From a virus: a DNA stretch of 35,949 nucleotides. The notes beneath the pieces are model-generated. The model made no database searches. It saw only the letters and a program-made list of their open reading frames with translations, and was not told where the DNA came from. Location: IMG/VR virus record IMGVR_UViG_3300044712_001059, positions 1-35,949 of that record. One strand, written 5' to 3'. Positions 28,125 to 35,949 of this stretch are shown piece by piece (position 1 is the first letter of the stretch; each line of letters starts with the position of its first letter). A program made the position numbers and the translations under genes.

Positions 28125-30566
28125 ATGTCGATCACTGTGCCGTTGGAAGATAATTACGAAGCGATTTTAACTCAGGCAGTTGCCGCTTCGGCATCAGCAC
28201 TTACTCTTTACGTTTCGAAAACGCCCGTCTTCACAATGCCCGCCGGCCGAGAGGTGGTGGTTACGATTGACCCGGGCAGGGGATTTCTCTACCAGGAAAA
28301 CTGTCTGATGGAGAGTTACGACGCGGTGAACAAAACAATTACTCTTAAAGCCGCCGGAAGGGCGCAATTAAGATACGCCGGGGATGCTCCGACTGCCTTG
28401 CCCCATGCGGTAGGTGCGAAGGTGATTATCTCCGACAATTATCTTGTCTGGGAGCAGTTAAATGATTATTTACCACTTGCAGGAGGGATTTTAACGGGCG
28501 CTCTTCAATTTGATGACGCTTTAACTCAGGTTATCCACAAGCTTGGCGACCTATATTTCAAATCAGATTTACAGGCTGAAATAAGCTTGTCGGCCTTAGC
28601 AAGCCTATCCGGGGTGAATGATAAAGTAAAAATCAGCGCCGCAGATACTACGGAAGGATATTTAAACGCAAAAATCAATGCCGCTCTGGGCCTGACATCT
28701 TCAATTACGAATCCCGCAGGAAACGAGGTGTTAAAACTGGATATCGACTTGGCTGATGCCAATGTCTTTTCTGCCACCGGCGCGAGTGGGAAAGTTCCTC
28801 TGGGTGGATTGACTGGTGAACTGGACCCTTCATGGATCCCCGCGATAAACCCCGAAGTCGGAACGTCCGCCGCGTCAATTACGAATAAAGATGTACTCAT
28901 CCAGGACGCAACGGGCCGAATGACACCAGCCGACGCTGATGCCATTGCCACCACCTTCAATTTAGGAGGAATTGCCGCCTCTGCCGCGGTTGGAGCAAAT
29001 GCTTCCGTAGATTTTATTCCACCCGGCCCAGTTGCCCCCATTGCTGCCCTCGCCATGGCTGAATATGGGAACGCAGTTCTAACCGCCCTCACACCTTCAA
29101 ATACTACTGTCGACACAGCTACAGACGCTCCGACCGCTATTGCGGAACGCAGGGCTCAAACATTCACAGCCTCGACAAACACATGGGAAGACAATCTGGT
29201 GTCGGCCACTCTTTATTTAACAAAGACCGGATCACCATCCGGTAATTCAGTAGTTTACCTCCATGCCACCTCGGGCAATCTCCCGATCAGTTCGGTTTCA
29301 CAAGTGGCCCAGGCAGCCAGTGACACAACCGACGCCCTGGCCAATGCGAATCACTGGAGAGCGCAGACATTTACACCTGCGGCTGGTGGTTATATCTCCA
29401 GTGCAAACATTTATCTATCAAAAGTCGGAGCGCCAGGAGGCAACTCTACCCTCTATCTGAGAGCGGTCGTCGCCGGAGTACCGAGTGGTGGAAATCTTGC
29501 CACTGCCACGGTTGTTGCCAACGCTGGCATCTCGACCGGTGTTGTTGCCTTCACCTTCCCGACCCCATATCTTCTGACTGCCGGGACTACCTATGCGCTG
29601 GTCTATTCACCAGGCACAGTTTCCGCTGGAAACACTTTGTCCTGGGATTATCAAAATTCGGATATCTATGCCGGTGGAAATTCCGCTCATTGCACGGATG
29701 GCGGCACTACCTGGACAGCAGACGCCTTTGATCGGAGATTTGAGGTTTTTTATAATGGGGAATTGGGAAGAGCAACGGTCGCTAACGCCTCAATCGCTAC
29801 CGGTGCCAACACATTTACCTTCGCAACGCCTGTTGCGCTTACGCCCGGCACTGTTTACGCTTTGGTCTATGAAGCTGGAGGCACTTCCGGTGGAAATGTG
29901 ATTGCCTGGAGTTACAATAACGGTGACGTCTATGCCGGGGGCCAGTCTGCACATTCGCACGACTCGGGCCAGAACTGGACGGCAGAAGCTACCTGGGATC
30001 GGTATTTCACCATGAAATATGGCGCCCTATACGGATGCCCGGCGTTCATCAGTTCAACAACCGGAGCAATCACGTTGTCACCTTATGCCGCTGGATCCGG
30101 AAAATATAATAAGCGGATTGGATATATTCTCTCCAGGACAAAATTAATTCTGGAACGTGGGCTCAGAAGCATCTACGCAACCTACAATTTCACGGCTGAC
30201 GCTACGGTCAACGTAGACACCGAGATTACGCTCGGATTTAGACCGTTTCTGGTCTTCGCAGCGTTGACCGCAGGTAGTGGAAGAGGGTCAAACGGGATGT
30301 GGATGTCTGGCGGAGTCAGTTTTTCAACAGAAAATAAAAACTCGGGAGTAGAAAGCAATGCGGCCACCGGATATTTTGGTTTATGGTCCGTAAATCTGGC
30401 CAACTGGTCAGGAATCAATCTCGGGACCGACGCGAACTATATGTTGGTTGCTCTAGACGTTACGGCTACCTCCGCAAATACGATCACCATCAGACGGACC
30501 TGTGTAGAAACGGGGGCCGGCTCAAGTTACAACATGACAGCTTATTTAAATATAATCGGTTGGTAA
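28125..30566 (+). CDS. Tail fibre with nested beta modules
   Basis: An 813-residue protein. Residues 1-110 look like a virion-attachment domain. Residues about 110-310 are a shaft-like region (LPLAGGILTGALQFDDALTQ and on). Residues about 340-640 hold beta modules: half-module A (RAQTFTASTNTWEDNL...), then a complete module A+B (RAQTFTPAAGGYISSANIYL through AGTTYALVYSPGT and SWDYQNSDIYAGGNS), then a second half-module B (TPGTVYALVYEAGGTSGGNV and on). The last 170 residues form a separate C-terminal domain. It probably binds the host envelope. Transcribed from late promoter copy 4. Confidence 0.75.
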   Translation: MSITVPLEDNYEAILTQAVAASASALTLYVSKTPVFTMPAGREVVVTIDPGRGFLYQENCLMESYDAVNKTITLKAAGRAQLRYAGDAPTALPHAVGAKVIISDNYLVWEQLNDYLPLAGGILTGALQFDDALTQVIHKLGDLYFKSDLQAEISLSALASLSGVNDKVKISAADTTEGYLNAKINAALGLTSSITNPAGNEVLKLDIDLADANVFSATGASGKVPLGGLTGELDPSWIPAINPEVGTSAASITNKDVLIQDATGRMTPADADAIATTFNLGGIAASAAVGANASVDFIPPGPVAPIAALAMAEYGNAVLTALTPSNTTVDTATDAPTAIAERRAQTFTASTNTWEDNLVSATLYLTKTGSPSGNSVVYLHATSGNLPISSVSQVAQAASDTTDALANANHWRAQTFTPAAGGYISSANIYLSKVGAPGGNSTLYLRAVVAGVPSGGNLATATVVANAGISTGVVAFTFPTPYLLTAGTTYALVYSPGTVSAGNTLSWDYQNSDIYAGGNSAHCTDGGTTWTADAFDRRFEVFYNGELGRATVANASIATGANTFTFATPVALTPGTVYALVYEAGGTSGGNVIAWSYNNGDVYAGGQSAHSHDSGQNWTAEATWDRYFTMKYGALYGCPAFISSTTGAITLSPYAAGSGKYNKRIGYILSRTKLILERGLRSIYATYNFTADATVNVDTEITLGFRPFLVFAALTAGSGRGSNGMWMSGGVSFSTENKNSGVESNAATGYFGLWSVNLANWSGINLGTDANYMLVALDVTATSANTITIRRTCVETGAGSSYNMTAYLNIIGW

Positions 30567-30567
30567 T

Positions 30568-30903
30568 ATGAAATACTACTTTGCAAAACATACAAACGGA
30601 CAGGTCACCTGCTGCAACTGGCCAGTCACTGAGACCGGGGCTGATTCATACGAATTTGAGGTAAATGAGCAGGACTTGAAAGATGTCCAGGGCGGCGATA
30701 AAGAGTGGCGGATTGAGGGCGGGAAACTCACGGTCGTTGCTTCAACAAAGAGGCTCGAATTCGAGGCCGCACAGAAGGCGGCTGAAGAGGCTATTGTTGC
30801 CGCTGATGAGGCCCAAAAAGCTCTTAAACTTGAGCTCGTGCAGAAAATTACTGAGGGGAAGGCGAGTCCGGAAGAACAAGAAGCATTCGTTAATTTAATC
30901 TAA
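30568..30903 (+). CDS. Small protein after the tail fibre, possible fibre chaperone
   Basis: A 111-residue protein: a beta-like first half (MKYYFAKHTNGQVTCCNWPV and on) and an Ala/Glu/Lys-rich helical second half. It begins 1 base after the fibre stop. Small genes right after tail fibres are often fibre-assembly proteins, which is the only basis for the guess. Confidence 0.6.
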   Translation: MKYYFAKHTNGQVTCCNWPVTETGADSYEFEVNEQDLKDVQGGDKEWRIEGGKLTVVASTKRLEFEAAQKAAEEAIVAADEAQKALKLELVQKITEGKASPEEQEAFVNLI

Positions 30904-30907
30904 AAAA

Positions 30908-33829
30908 ATGGTTGCAGAAGCTATCACAACGGGAAACTGGGGCAGAAAAAGACTTCCACCTGCTGCCGCACCTGTAATACCTGACCAAACTCCAAAAGGA
31001 ACGGATATGGCCGGTCAGACGGTCAACACCAATCAGGGGAAATATGTTATGCAGGGACCAACCTCCGGCGGAGTTCCCGTTATCAGAACTGGACAAACAA
31101 TCCCGGAACTCAGACAGCCCAGGCTCCCGGCCACAGTTGCTACCCAAGACAATCCTTTAATTAAAAAAGGACAGGCGGTCACTACCGGTGTTGCAGATCC
31201 ACGGCAAAAAGAGATTGAAATCATGGTGAAAAAGGCTAAAAACGAAAGCCTCAATGATGATGATCTGCGATATTTGGCAGAAAAAGAGCTTTCCGCAAGA
31301 GACCGGGTTACAACTCCGGCCGTACCTGCGGGCTGGGATCCTGAAACCTATTCCAATTTCAAAAACGCCAATCCCACACTGGAACCGACACCGGAAGACA
31401 CTTTTAGAATGAAAAATGCCGGCGGCCCGGAAATTACCGCTGAAGATATCGCGGCCATGACCCCGGAGCAACGCATGATGTATGAAAAACAAGGCTTCGA
31501 GCAAAATCGTAACAATCAGTTGGACGCCATTGATGAGTTCGGAAATGCCCAGCAGGACGTCTACAATAAACGGATTGCCGATGCCAACGCGCAGATCGAC
31601 CAGACTAAATCCGACACCGAGGCTCAAAACAGTGAACTTCTAAAGGCGTTCGCAGATGAACAAAACTCTGCTGCTGCGGCTTCAGAACAGGACGTCAGAG
31701 AGGCCGGAGCTGAAGGAATGAGCACTTTACAGCGAAGCGCGGCAAGACGCGGGATGAGCCGGTCCAGTGAGACAGAGGGGGCTATCGCTAAAGCTACCAA
31801 AAACACCCAGCAGCTTGTCGGTCAGATTGAACTTGCCACGAATCAGGCAATTCGAACCTATCAGGTTCAACTTCTCGACAAGATGGACCAGAAAATGCAA
31901 AAACTCCAGGATAGAGTTACCAGCCTGGGTGATGCCGCTGCTGATGCCGAACTAAATGTAATGAAAGAAAAACAGAAGACATACGTCGACCTGATGAGTC
32001 AGGATCCGAGCAATCCACAAAACATGATTGCCCTGGCTGATAAACTTAAGACCCAGCAATTGGCTGAACTTAAAGAAAACAACGCCGCTGCTGCAGAACT
32101 GAGAAAAGAGGCCCAGGCGAACTTCCAATTTATGGTAGGAAGCTTTGGAAGCCAGGCTTTTGCTAATACTTCACCGGAAGAGATGGCCAATCTCGCCGCT
32201 AATCTGGGCGTACCTGCTTCCGCACTGCAGAAACTTCCGGCCACTTTAAAAGAACAGGAAAACCAGTGGGAAAAACTGAAATATACCGCTGATCGACAGT
32301 GGGATGCTTCAAAATACGCACAGGACAGACAAGACAAATTCGCCCTGGCTGATATGTCCAACAGCAACGACTGGCAAAAGCTCCTTTGGCAGGCTGCTAG
32401 AGAGGACGAAAAGTCTAATTCTCAGTTGAATTCTATTCTATCCTCGGTTGGTATCGAATATGCCGACAAAGCTTCCGGAGCATCACCAAACGCAATGATT
32501 TACGACACCCCAGTCCCACATCCCGTCAGTGGTGGTTCGGTGGTCGAGGTAAATACAAATCTGGCATTGGCCAAACCTGAAGGCTTCAAATATTCCAGCT
32601 CCAACGGTCCTCTGGCAGGACAGTGTAAGTGGTACAGCGAACAGCTGACCAATTTAGGAGGTAAAGGCTGGACAATCGGTTCTACTGCACAAGAAACCAA
32701 GGCTGGGCTTGATAAGTACGTCAAACAGGGACTGGCTTATTATCCAGGACAGGAAGATATGCAGGTCGGACAAACAATCATCACCAATGATTCAAAGACT
32801 TATTGGCATTCTGCTGTTATCAATGCGATCCAAGAAGACGGTGGCAGGGTACTTACAGAATCAAACTATGCTGGACCTCTAAAAGTCACAAATACCCGTG
32901 TAGTTTATCCGGGTGATCCAAGTATCCAGGGCGTTTTGAAAACTACTCCAAAACCTCAATACCAGATCGCAAAGGCCGCTGTTGCAGCCGTCGGATCAGT
33001 TACTGACAAATTAGGACCGCTTGGCAAAGTCATTTCCGCTATTGGAAAGAGCAACCCAAACATCGGAGAATCAATCAGCCAAACTCTGGCCGGACTGCTT
33101 CCATCAGGAGAGACTGTCCAACCTGCGGAAGCATCCCAACCTGTAGAAACTCCAACGAAATTAAATGAGACTCAGATTAGAGGAATTGATAGCTTATCAT
33201 CCGACGAAAAGGCTTTGTTAAGACAAAAAGCTCCGCAAGTCTGGAACATGTATTTACAGAGTGGGGGCGCAAAAGATCAGGCCAGTGCGGCAGACATAAG
33301 GATGACCAGAAAAGAAGTTTACGCTATGCCGGTTGTCAAGAATTTCGAGTCATTAAATGATACTTATAAGAAGATGGACTCCTCGTATAATGCCTATACG
33401 AAAGGCAAAATTAACAAGGGCGGCGTCGATCAGGCGCTGGTAATGATGTTTAATAAGATGCTAGATCCCACTTCCGCAGTTAGGGAGGGGGAATATGCAA
33501 GAACAATGGAGGGACAATCTGCACTCGACCGTGCTCAACAATTTGTCGTGCAAGTATCTCAAGGGGGCGCGGGAATCACAGACAAAACCCGTACTGATAT
33601 GGTCGCTTTGGCAAAAGAGTTGCAGGGCGCGGCTCAAAAACAGTTTAACGATCAGATGAAATTTTATGTTGATCTTGCCCCAGAGCTCGGCACAACACCA
33701 CAAAACATTCTTGGCGCATATTATCAGTATTATCAGCCGGATATGGGGCAGGCCTCGAATGATCTGAGTAATAACAGTGATAGTTTGGGTATAAATGGAG
33801 GCGGGGGGGACAGTTTAGGTATTCTGTAA
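30908..33829 (+). CDS. Ejection/virion protein with CHAP peptidoglycan hydrolase domain
   Basis: A 973-residue protein. Residues 37-65 (MAGQTVNTNQGKYVMQGPTS and on) match the N-terminus of the protein at 1549-2409. About 150-540 is long, helical and Gln/Ala/Asp-rich, like internal virion proteins that enter the cell with the DNA. A CHAP amidase/peptidase domain follows, with catalytic Cys near 572 (GQCKWYSEQ), His near 634 (YWHSAVI) and ESNY near 651. The last 300 residues are helical. The enzyme would open the peptidoglycan during DNA entry. It is the third wall-active enzyme of the phage. Confidence 0.85.
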   Translation: MVAEAITTGNWGRKRLPPAAAPVIPDQTPKGTDMAGQTVNTNQGKYVMQGPTSGGVPVIRTGQTIPELRQPRLPATVATQDNPLIKKGQAVTTGVADPRQKEIEIMVKKAKNESLNDDDLRYLAEKELSARDRVTTPAVPAGWDPETYSNFKNANPTLEPTPEDTFRMKNAGGPEITAEDIAAMTPEQRMMYEKQGFEQNRNNQLDAIDEFGNAQQDVYNKRIADANAQIDQTKSDTEAQNSELLKAFADEQNSAAAASEQDVREAGAEGMSTLQRSAARRGMSRSSETEGAIAKATKNTQQLVGQIELATNQAIRTYQVQLLDKMDQKMQKLQDRVTSLGDAAADAELNVMKEKQKTYVDLMSQDPSNPQNMIALADKLKTQQLAELKENNAAAAELRKEAQANFQFMVGSFGSQAFANTSPEEMANLAANLGVPASALQKLPATLKEQENQWEKLKYTADRQWDASKYAQDRQDKFALADMSNSNDWQKLLWQAAREDEKSNSQLNSILSSVGIEYADKASGASPNAMIYDTPVPHPVSGGSVVEVNTNLALAKPEGFKYSSSNGPLAGQCKWYSEQLTNLGGKGWTIGSTAQETKAGLDKYVKQGLAYYPGQEDMQVGQTIITNDSKTYWHSAVINAIQEDGGRVLTESNYAGPLKVTNTRVVYPGDPSIQGVLKTTPKPQYQIAKAAVAAVGSVTDKLGPLGKVISAIGKSNPNIGESISQTLAGLLPSGETVQPAEASQPVETPTKLNETQIRGIDSLSSDEKALLRQKAPQVWNMYLQSGGAKDQASAADIRMTRKEVYAMPVVKNFESLNDTYKKMDSSYNAYTKGKINKGGVDQALVMMFNKMLDPTSAVREGEYARTMEGQSALDRAQQFVVQVSQGGAGITDKTRTDMVALAKELQGAAQKQFNDQMKFYVDLAPELGTTPQNILGAYYQYYQPDMGQASNDLSNNSDSLGINGGGGDSLGIL

Positions 33830-33841
33830 AATCAAAAGAAG

Positions 33842-35434
33842 ATGGCTTTAACGGTTCAAGAATTCGCCGGAAAAATTAAACAGAAATATCCTGAATACCA
33901 GGGTATGGATGATAAAACTTTGAGCGAGAAAATAGTCAATAAATATCCTGAATATAAAGATAAGGTTGATTTTGGTGGTGATTATTTTGGCAAAGGGTTG
34001 GTGGATTTTGGGAAGAGTACCGCCCTCGGTCTTGGAAATTTTGGCGCTCAGGCAGCAGCGGAGACGGCTAGATTTGGAGGTAACGCTCTCAATGCGGTTG
34101 GACAAATTGTTGATCCAGTAACCAATATTAATCGCGTTGCTCAGACCGTGGACAGAATAGGCGGAGGCAGCGGAGAAAATAATATTATCCCCAAAGAATT
34201 ACAGGTTGTAGAGGGGCTTACTGGACAGGCTAAGAAAGCCACTGATTATCTTGCAGATACAGCAGAAAAAACATCACAATTTACTAGCGGAAAAGGTGAG
34301 GACGACATATCAACCTGGGGTGGTAGAGGTCTTGGATTTGTCGCAGGAACAATAGGTTCAATGGCAGTCACTCCTCAAGTGCAGATAGCAAAACTGAAAG
34401 CATTGTCTCCATTTTTGGGGAAAATTATTCCACAATCTCTGGTCAATACTGCAGTACAGGCGGGTGGGATAAAAGGGGAAGCCCCAAACTGGCAAGACTA
34501 TGCAACAGGAGCCGCTTTCGATTCCGCATTATATGGAGGCGGCAAACTTTTGAGGATGCTTTCTAAAAAGGGACTGGCTTCTATCCCGAATTTTACAAAT
34601 ATCCAGAAAGGTAGAATGGCCGAACAGGGCTTAACAATGGACAAGATTGGAGAATCTCTCTATGATATAGACATACCTGTCACAAACGACCGTGAAGTAA
34701 TCAAGGCGGCAATTGCAAACAAGGTTGCAAAACTGTCAGGAGTGCTTGATGAGGCTATCGACGCGGCAGACAATACTCCGGGTCTCGTACCACGAGGACA
34801 GGGGGGAGCGGTTCGAGCAGCCGATCTGATCGATGATTTGAAGGGCAAAACTCTGGATGAACTGGGGAATCTAAAATTTGGTCAAGCCCAGCAGGTTAGC
34901 AACTCAATAGATAATGTTCTTGATGAATTCAAAAATACTGTCGGGTCCCGTGAATATTTGACCAACGCAGAGACTCAAGCTCTGAAGAAGAACCTTGGTG
35001 GTGCGCTTGAGAGTTTTTATAATTCAAATGCCCAAGAAAAAGCTCTTGATGTCGCTAATGATGTGATCCGCGGAAATGCCCAAGAGATAATTGAAAAGAA
35101 CGTGCCCGTGGCCGCAGGGTTAAACGCAGAAATGTCCCCCCTGCTTCAAGTCCAGAGCCGTTTAGCGAAAGCGGGGCGCTCTGGCGGGTATCTTGGCCGA
35201 TTAATTGCGGGATCAGCGGGCGCGGCTGGAGATTTGGCAAGGGGAAACCTTGTCGGAGCAGGCAAGAATGCTGCCACGGCAATTGGTATAAAAGAATTAT
35301 TAACTAGCGATCTCTCAAAAACAGCCCTGGCTAATTTTGCCAAAAGTACAGAAAGGGGGGCTTTATCGAAAATAGGAGAAATAACTAATCCAATCCTGAG
35401 AACCTTAATTTTTAAAGGCCTCAGCGGTCAGTAA
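33842..35434 (+). CDS. Ejection-type or internal virion protein
   Basis: A 530-residue protein. The first 45 residues contain two similar units (FAGKIKQKYPEYQGMDDKTL and LSEKIVNKYPEYKD), a tandem KYPEY repeat seen in phage virion proteins I recall. A Gly/Ala-rich stretch with hydrophobic segments (about 55-75 and 155-180) could cross membranes during DNA entry. The rest is helical. Position after the CHAP protein and at the end of the late operon fits a pilot protein. Its last 30 bases overlap the opposing membrane-protein gene. Confidence 0.7.
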   Translation: MALTVQEFAGKIKQKYPEYQGMDDKTLSEKIVNKYPEYKDKVDFGGDYFGKGLVDFGKSTALGLGNFGAQAAAETARFGGNALNAVGQIVDPVTNINRVAQTVDRIGGGSGENNIIPKELQVVEGLTGQAKKATDYLADTAEKTSQFTSGKGEDDISTWGGRGLGFVAGTIGSMAVTPQVQIAKLKALSPFLGKIIPQSLVNTAVQAGGIKGEAPNWQDYATGAAFDSALYGGGKLLRMLSKKGLASIPNFTNIQKGRMAEQGLTMDKIGESLYDIDIPVTNDREVIKAAIANKVAKLSGVLDEAIDAADNTPGLVPRGQGGAVRAADLIDDLKGKTLDELGNLKFGQAQQVSNSIDNVLDEFKNTVGSREYLTNAETQALKKNLGGALESFYNSNAQEKALDVANDVIRGNAQEIIEKNVPVAAGLNAEMSPLLQVQSRLAKAGRSGGYLGRLIAGSAGAAGDLARGNLVGAGKNAATAIGIKELLTSDLSKTALANFAKSTERGALSKIGEITNPILRTLIFKGLSGQ

Positions 35435-35665
35435 GAAGAATAAAACCGCAAGGATAGACAGTGTTAAATAAACCGCAATTGAGTGTTCTCTAATAAACTT
35501 GACCAGTTTTTCGTGCTTTTTTCTAAATACCGGCCAGGACTTCCCAATTTTTTGTTCTATCAAAGTCCAGGAAATTATCAAAAGCAAAACACAAATCAGT
35601 CCCAAAGCCAAGGAGGGGAAAAACCCCGTCAACAACCCGACTCCTCCTGCAAATAGATACTCCAT
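35405..35665 (-). CDS. Two-span membrane protein (moron-like)
   Basis: An 86-residue protein. Hydrophobic segments cover about residues 4-36 and 63-82. Between them is a basic amphipathic stretch (EQKIGKSWPVFRKKHEKLVK). It lies on the strand opposite to the late operon, just after the junction-spanning membrane-protein gene, so both are probably co-transcribed from 269-297. A role in lysogenic conversion or superinfection control is plausible but unproven. Confidence 0.7.
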   Translation of the reverse strand: MEYLFAGGVGLLTGFFPSLALGLICVLLLIISWTLIEQKIGKSWPVFRKKHEKLVKFIREHSIAVYLTLSILAVLFFLLTAEAFKN

Positions 35666-35667
35666 AA

Positions 35668-35949
35668 TTATTGTTTATTAGGCTTTAATTTACCAAAATA
35701 TATGTAGTAAAAAACTCTACGACCCATCTCAAATAGCCCCAGGATAATCAGATTATAAATGAAAAAATTAGTAATAAAACTCCATATATAGCCTTGGGAT
35801 ACATGCCATACAAAATCATCTACTTTGTGTTTCGGTGGATTCACTATATCAAACTCTGGGTTCTTTTGAGTTGTAAGGAATTGGTCACTTTTAGAAATGC
35901 CTGAGTAGGGAGAGGTGTTGTCGTATTTCCATGTAGAGCACTTATTCAA
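35668..35949 (-). CDS. Membrane protein, C-terminal part (gene crosses the window ends)
   Basis: This open frame enters from base 35949 and ends at 35668, giving 93 residues. It joins in frame with the 82 codons at 246-1. The part here has a polar stretch followed by a hydrophobic segment (YIWSFITNFFIYNLIILGLF) and a basic end (RRVFYYIYFGKLKPNKQ). There is no ATG near 35949 and none is needed if the sequence is circular. The complete protein would have two membrane spans with a soluble loop of about 95 residues. Confidence 0.7.
   Translation of the reverse strand: MNKCSTWKYDNTSPYSGISKSDQFLTTQKNPEFDIVNPPKHKVDDFVWHVSQGYIWSFITNFFIYNLIILGLFEMGRRVFYYIYFGKLKPNKQ

Noticed and set aside
28526-29116. 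196-residue leftward frame within the tail fibre gene
   Set aside because: It is the complement of an Ala/Thr-rich coding stretch; no start box or neighbouring leftward genes.

Overview
The window looks like the complete genome, about 36 kb, of a temperate tailed bacteriophage with a podovirus-like virion. It carries a tyrosine integrase, a large terminase, portal, scaffold, an HK97-fold-like coat protein, a head-tail adaptor, a nozzle-like protein, tail fibres, a CHAP-containing ejection-type protein, a holin and an endolysin. A leftward reading frame leaves the window at base 1 and continues in the same frame from base 35949. The sequence is therefore probably circular or circularly permuted, and the window edges are arbitrary. 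No host genes are seen. The host cannot be read directly. The early lysozyme-like domain and the small membrane proteins resemble what I recall from Patescibacteria (CPR) genomes and their phages, so a CPR host is my best but uncertain guess. Standard code and sigma70-like promoters are used, and Shine-Dalgarno sites are rare.

Layout. (a) 35405-35949 joined to 1-246, leftward: two small membrane-protein genes, a moron-like cassette with its own promoter. (b) 247-834: no protein gene, but a promoter, a strongly folded RNA ending in a T-run (354-499), more hairpins, and a terminator. (c) 835-3646, rightward: HExxH peptidase-like protein, virion-type protein, holin, amidase endolysin, HNH-like protein. 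(d) 4478 down to 3600: integrase. (e) 12767 down to 4504, leftward early operon: about 30 mostly tiny, tightly overlapping genes. These include a ribbon-helix-helix-like regulator, a RecB/Cas4-like nuclease, a VRR-NUC nuclease, an HNH nuclease, several zinc-ribbon proteins, an excisionase-like protein, a tRNA with a CAT anticodon, and a membrane anchor plus transglycosylase pair that looks joined by -1 frameshifting. (f) 12777-13254: the switch region, with the leftward promoter, an inverted repeat and a second folded RNA. (g) 13255-35434, rightward: packaging, head, tail and ejection genes.

Control. Four late units share one cassette: TTGnnn, 16 nt, TATCTT or TATAGT, 8-9 nt, GGCGCAGG, 15-16 nt, then the start codon. 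About half of all genes, most of them in the early operon, have an AACC(C)AA or AATCCAA box just before the ATG in place of a Shine-Dalgarno sequence. No replication initiator, helicase, primase or polymerase was recognised, so replication probably depends on the host or on an unrecognised small protein.

The items most worth following up are the two folded RNAs, the AACCCAA start-codon box, the GGCGCAGG late-promoter cassette, and the candidate frameshift that makes a membrane-anchored transglycosylase.
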